IMG/VR virus record: IMGVR_UViG_3300019142_000003
Span: 1-41,680 of that record
Direction: 5' to 3' (one strand)
Length of the DNA stretch: 41,680 nt
DNA from: a virus
The notes under the pieces are model-generated. The model searched no databases and was not told the DNA's origin. It saw nothing but the letters and a program-made list of their open reading frames with translations. Positions within the stretch are counted from its first letter, which is position 1. Each line of letters opens with the position of its first letter. The translations under genes and the position numbers were made by a program. This document shows, piece by piece, positions 40,362 through 41,680 of this stretch.

Positions 40362-40901
40362 ATGATTGAGGAAGGCATCAAACTCCAACTATCAAACGGG
40401 CAGCACGCCCTTGTGTCCGTCGAAGATTACCCGCGCCTGCGTGACGGCCACTGGATTATGACAACCGTACATGGGAAGCGCCTCGCCTACAGGCGTGCGA
40501 CTTCGGGGCCGTGCGTCCACGAGCAACATTGGCCGGGGCGAAAGCATGTTGTCCGGCTGCGACCGCGCATCTACCTTCACCGTGAAGTGCTCGGCTTGAA
40601 GCGAGGAGATGTAGCTCGCGTCTCATTCCGCAACGGGAACGGTCTCGACTGTCGCCGCTCGAATCTCGAAATTAAGATGGGCGGCACTGTGGTACTAGAC
40701 AAGCAGATCAAGGGTCGCAAGCCTTTCAGGGCAACTGTCTTCATCAAGGGGCGACCTGTCCATCTTGGCTGCTGGCCTTCCCGCGACTCCGCCGAGTACG
40801 TGCGCGATCTTGTCGCTCCGCTCGCTCACGAACTCCGCGCCTCCGACCTTTCACACGCGAAGATCAAGAGGGCACTGCAACAGGCCGCAGGGCTGAGGTG
40901 A
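40362..40901 (+). CDS. HNH/AP2-type DNA-binding protein with degenerate nuclease centre
   Basis: This 179-residue protein follows the HNH_3-AP2 homing-enzyme layout. It has KLQLSNGQHALVSVEDYPRLRDGHW, an IYLHREVLGL His near 73, then RVSFRNGNGLDCRRSNLEIK at 86-105, and an AP2-like KGRKPFRATVFIKGRPVHLGCW unit. Active members have VDHxNGDGLDNR at 87-98; here the Asp-His pair is Ser-Phe, so cleavage is unlikely. It is therefore more probably a DNA-binding regulator derived from such an enzyme. Confidence 0.72.
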   Translation: MIEEGIKLQLSNGQHALVSVEDYPRLRDGHWIMTTVHGKRLAYRRATSGPCVHEQHWPGRKHVVRLRPRIYLHREVLGLKRGDVARVSFRNGNGLDCRRSNLEIKMGGTVVLDKQIKGRKPFRATVFIKGRPVHLGCWPSRDSAEYVRDLVAPLAHELRASDLSHAKIKRALQQAAGLR

Positions 40902-40904
40902 ACC

Positions 40905-41120
40905 ATGAGCGAAGAAACTTGCACCTGTCCATGCCATAGCCACCCCGGCTCTTACTTTTGCGAGCCATGCTCCGTTTGCGGCCACTATAACAGTCAGGGC
41001 GAATGGCGTGGCTCGCTCCCTTACGGACGCTGGCATAAGACACGATACACGCACAAGGAAATTCTTGATGCGCTTGAAGAAAAAACCAGCAAAGATAGTC
41101 GCGGAAAAAAAGTGAGATGA
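40905..41120 (+). CDS. Small Cys-rich zinc-binding protein
   Basis: This 71-residue protein has Cys at 6, 8, 10, 19, 22 and 25 with nearby His (CTCPCHSHPGSYFCEPCSVCGHY), then a basic helical C-terminus (THKEILDALEEKTSKDSRGKK). It starts three bases after the previous stop and its own stop overlaps the next start. A metal-binding role is likely; the partner is unknown. Confidence 0.65.
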   Translation: MSEETCTCPCHSHPGSYFCEPCSVCGHYNSQGEWRGSLPYGRWHKTRYTHKEILDALEEKTSKDSRGKKVR

Positions 41121-41428
41121 AGGACAAAACCCGAACTGCTCTCATAAAACTGGCACAGGCCGCAGGCGCGACGCAGATCAATTTCTGCCACGGCGCTCTG
41201 CCGAGCGAGCCGGAGGCCACCGCCACTTCATTCTGCTATATTTGCCGGGCTTACTACGTAGACGAAACCGGCCGCGAGCCATGCCCCGCATGCGAGGTTC
41301 ACTCTTCTCCGTTTGTCTTCGGGGTTCATTGGGGAGACAACGACTCGCCAACTATCTATGTTGCAGAGCGGGGGCTTCATGGGCTGATGATTTCTGAAAA
41401 TTTTTTTCGCGGCGGAAAAACCAGTTGA
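41117..41428 (+). CDS. Zinc-ribbon protein, last gene of the right arm
   Basis: This 103-residue protein has Cys40, 43, 56 and 59 (CX2C-X12-CX2C) and an extra Cys24. It has a helical start and a beta-rich end (SPTIYVAERGLHGLMI). It overlaps the previous gene (ATGA) and ends 29 bases before the right-arm repeat, so it is the last gene before the terminus. No family was recognised. Confidence 0.65.
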   Translation: MKDKTRTALIKLAQAAGATQINFCHGALPSEPEATATSFCYICRAYYVDETGREPCPACEVHSSPFVFGVHWGDNDSPTIYVAERGLHGLMISENFFRGGKTS

Positions 41429-41456
41429 GTGCTGCACACATACTTGAATGCCACTC

Positions 41457-41497
41457 ACACGATAACGACCGGAATTCTATATTGACTCTATCAAACT
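41457..41497 (+). repeat. Right-arm copy of the about 41-bp repeat (third end site, R3-like)
   Basis: It begins with ACACGATAACG (41457-41467), identical in its first nine bases to the terminal sites, and aligns without gaps to 131-171 (about 30 of 41 identical). It points toward the end, opposite to R1 and R2. The stretch 41498-41540 shows nothing further. Confidence 0.6.
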
Positions 41498-41540
41498 TCT
41501 AATCCCATGTTGTACTACCCGCGTACTAAAATTCCTACCA

Positions 41541-41581
41541 TTATCGCGTATAACTAACATTCCTTATCGTGTATCCCCTCA
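41541..41581. repeat. Right terminus with two transposase-binding-like sites (R2, R1)
   Basis: TTATCGCGT at 41541-41549 (R2) and TTATCGTGT at 41564-41572 (R1) are the inverse of L2 and L1, with the same 14-base spacing and the same nine-base offset to the terminal CA at 41580-41581. Confidence 0.85.
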
Positions 41582-41584
41582 TTG
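41582..41584. repeat. Right copy of the short target duplication (TTG, possibly TTGT)
   Basis: It matches 96-98 at the other junction. Merging the two copies restores the host codons GAC AAC CTG. Confidence 0.55.
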
Positions 41585-41680
41585 TCGATCTCAAGGTTGG
41601 GACGCAGGCGCAGGCGTTCCGACAAACGAAACTCGCGCGTGACATTCACGTCGAAGGTGAAGAGAGCGGGGCCGCGCCCG
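41582..41680 (-). pseudogene. Host TonB-dependent-receptor-like gene, upstream part, cut by the prophage
   Basis: On the minus strand this reads LFTFDVNVTREFRLSERL and ends RPNLEIDN at the junction. It is a beta-strand pattern typical of C-terminal barrels of large outer-membrane receptors (DVNVTREF, RLRPNLEI). In the intact gene it continues directly into the sequence at 98 to 1. The family call is from style only. Confidence 0.6.

Larger units (their letters stand above)
99..41581. mobile_element. Complete Mu-like transposable siphovirus prophage
   Basis: The element begins TG and ends CA. Both termini read inward TG, seven bases, ACACGATAA, fourteen bases, ACGCGATAA. Removing it restores a host reading frame. 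It encodes a DDE transposase with an adjacent AAA+ ATPase (the A/B pair of Mu), Ner-, GemA- and Gam-like proteins, a repressor module, and a full head, tail and lysis set. Gene content and length match transposable phages. The late region with a 1588-residue tape measure and no sheath protein implies a siphovirus tail. The early genes point right and the late genes point left from a switch near 29.9 kb. No gene is obviously broken, so it may be functional. Confidence 0.93.

Noticed and set aside
96-41586. A five-base target duplication as in Mu
   Set aside because: The last five bases of the left flank (GGTTG) and the first five of the right flank (TTGTC) do not match. Only TTG(T) is shared.

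Overview
The window holds one essentially complete Mu-type transposable prophage of about 41.5 kb (99-41581), with only about 100 bases of host DNA on each side. The two host flanks read on the minus strand as the two halves of one C-terminal outer-membrane beta-barrel sequence of the TonB-dependent receptor type. Joined with one copy of the shared TTG they restore an uninterrupted frame (EIDN|LLNQTVYTFG). Abundant large receptors of this kind, with moderately GC-rich coding and strong Shine-Dalgarno sites, suggest a Gram-negative host, possibly Acidobacteriota or a relative. That assignment is inference from style, not proof.

Element ends: both termini read inward TG-N7-ACACGATAA, then exactly 14 bases, then ACGCGATAA. 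This is a terminal inverted array of two 9-bp sites 23 bp apart, the layout expected for MuA-like transposase binding. A third copy lies inside the right arm.

Middle (28.2-30.3 kb): the lysogeny switch. Minus-strand genes encode a helix-turn-helix repressor, a separate UmuD-like S24 autopeptidase and a membrane-anchored protein. A Ner-like regulator diverges from them on the plus strand across a promoter containing palindromes.

Right arm (30.0-41.4 kb, plus strand): early and replication genes. These are Ner-like, CII-like and GemA-like proteins, small winged-helix and zinc proteins, a GroES co-chaperonin, a DDE transposase (A) and an AAA+ ATPase (B) with a duplicated N-terminal helix-turn-helix. 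They are followed by accessory genes: a DnaQ-like exonuclease, a Gp37/Gp68 (DUF5131) CxxC protein, an HNH/AP2-like protein and two zinc-ribbon proteins.

Left arm (28.5-0.2 kb, minus strand): a small HTH protein, a 9-bp tandem repeat array, a Gam-like protein, an HD-GYP phosphodiesterase, amidase endolysin and membrane (lysis) proteins. Next come terminase, portal, MuF, protease/scaffold, decoration protein, major capsid, connectors, tail terminator, tail tube, tail chaperones, a 1588-residue tape measure, tail hub and fibres. The long tape measure and the absence of sheath genes indicate a siphovirus-like long non-contractile tail, as in D3112/B3-type transposable phages. Two junctions carry in-phase -1 slippery heptamers (portal/MuF and tail chaperones G/GT). 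The two terminal fibre genes carry apparent Sec signal peptides, and the last ends in an alpha/beta hydrolase domain.

The early and late arms are transcribed away from a central switch towards opposite ends, unlike Mu, where they are largely co-directional. No tRNA, rRNA, CRISPR or insertion sequence was seen.
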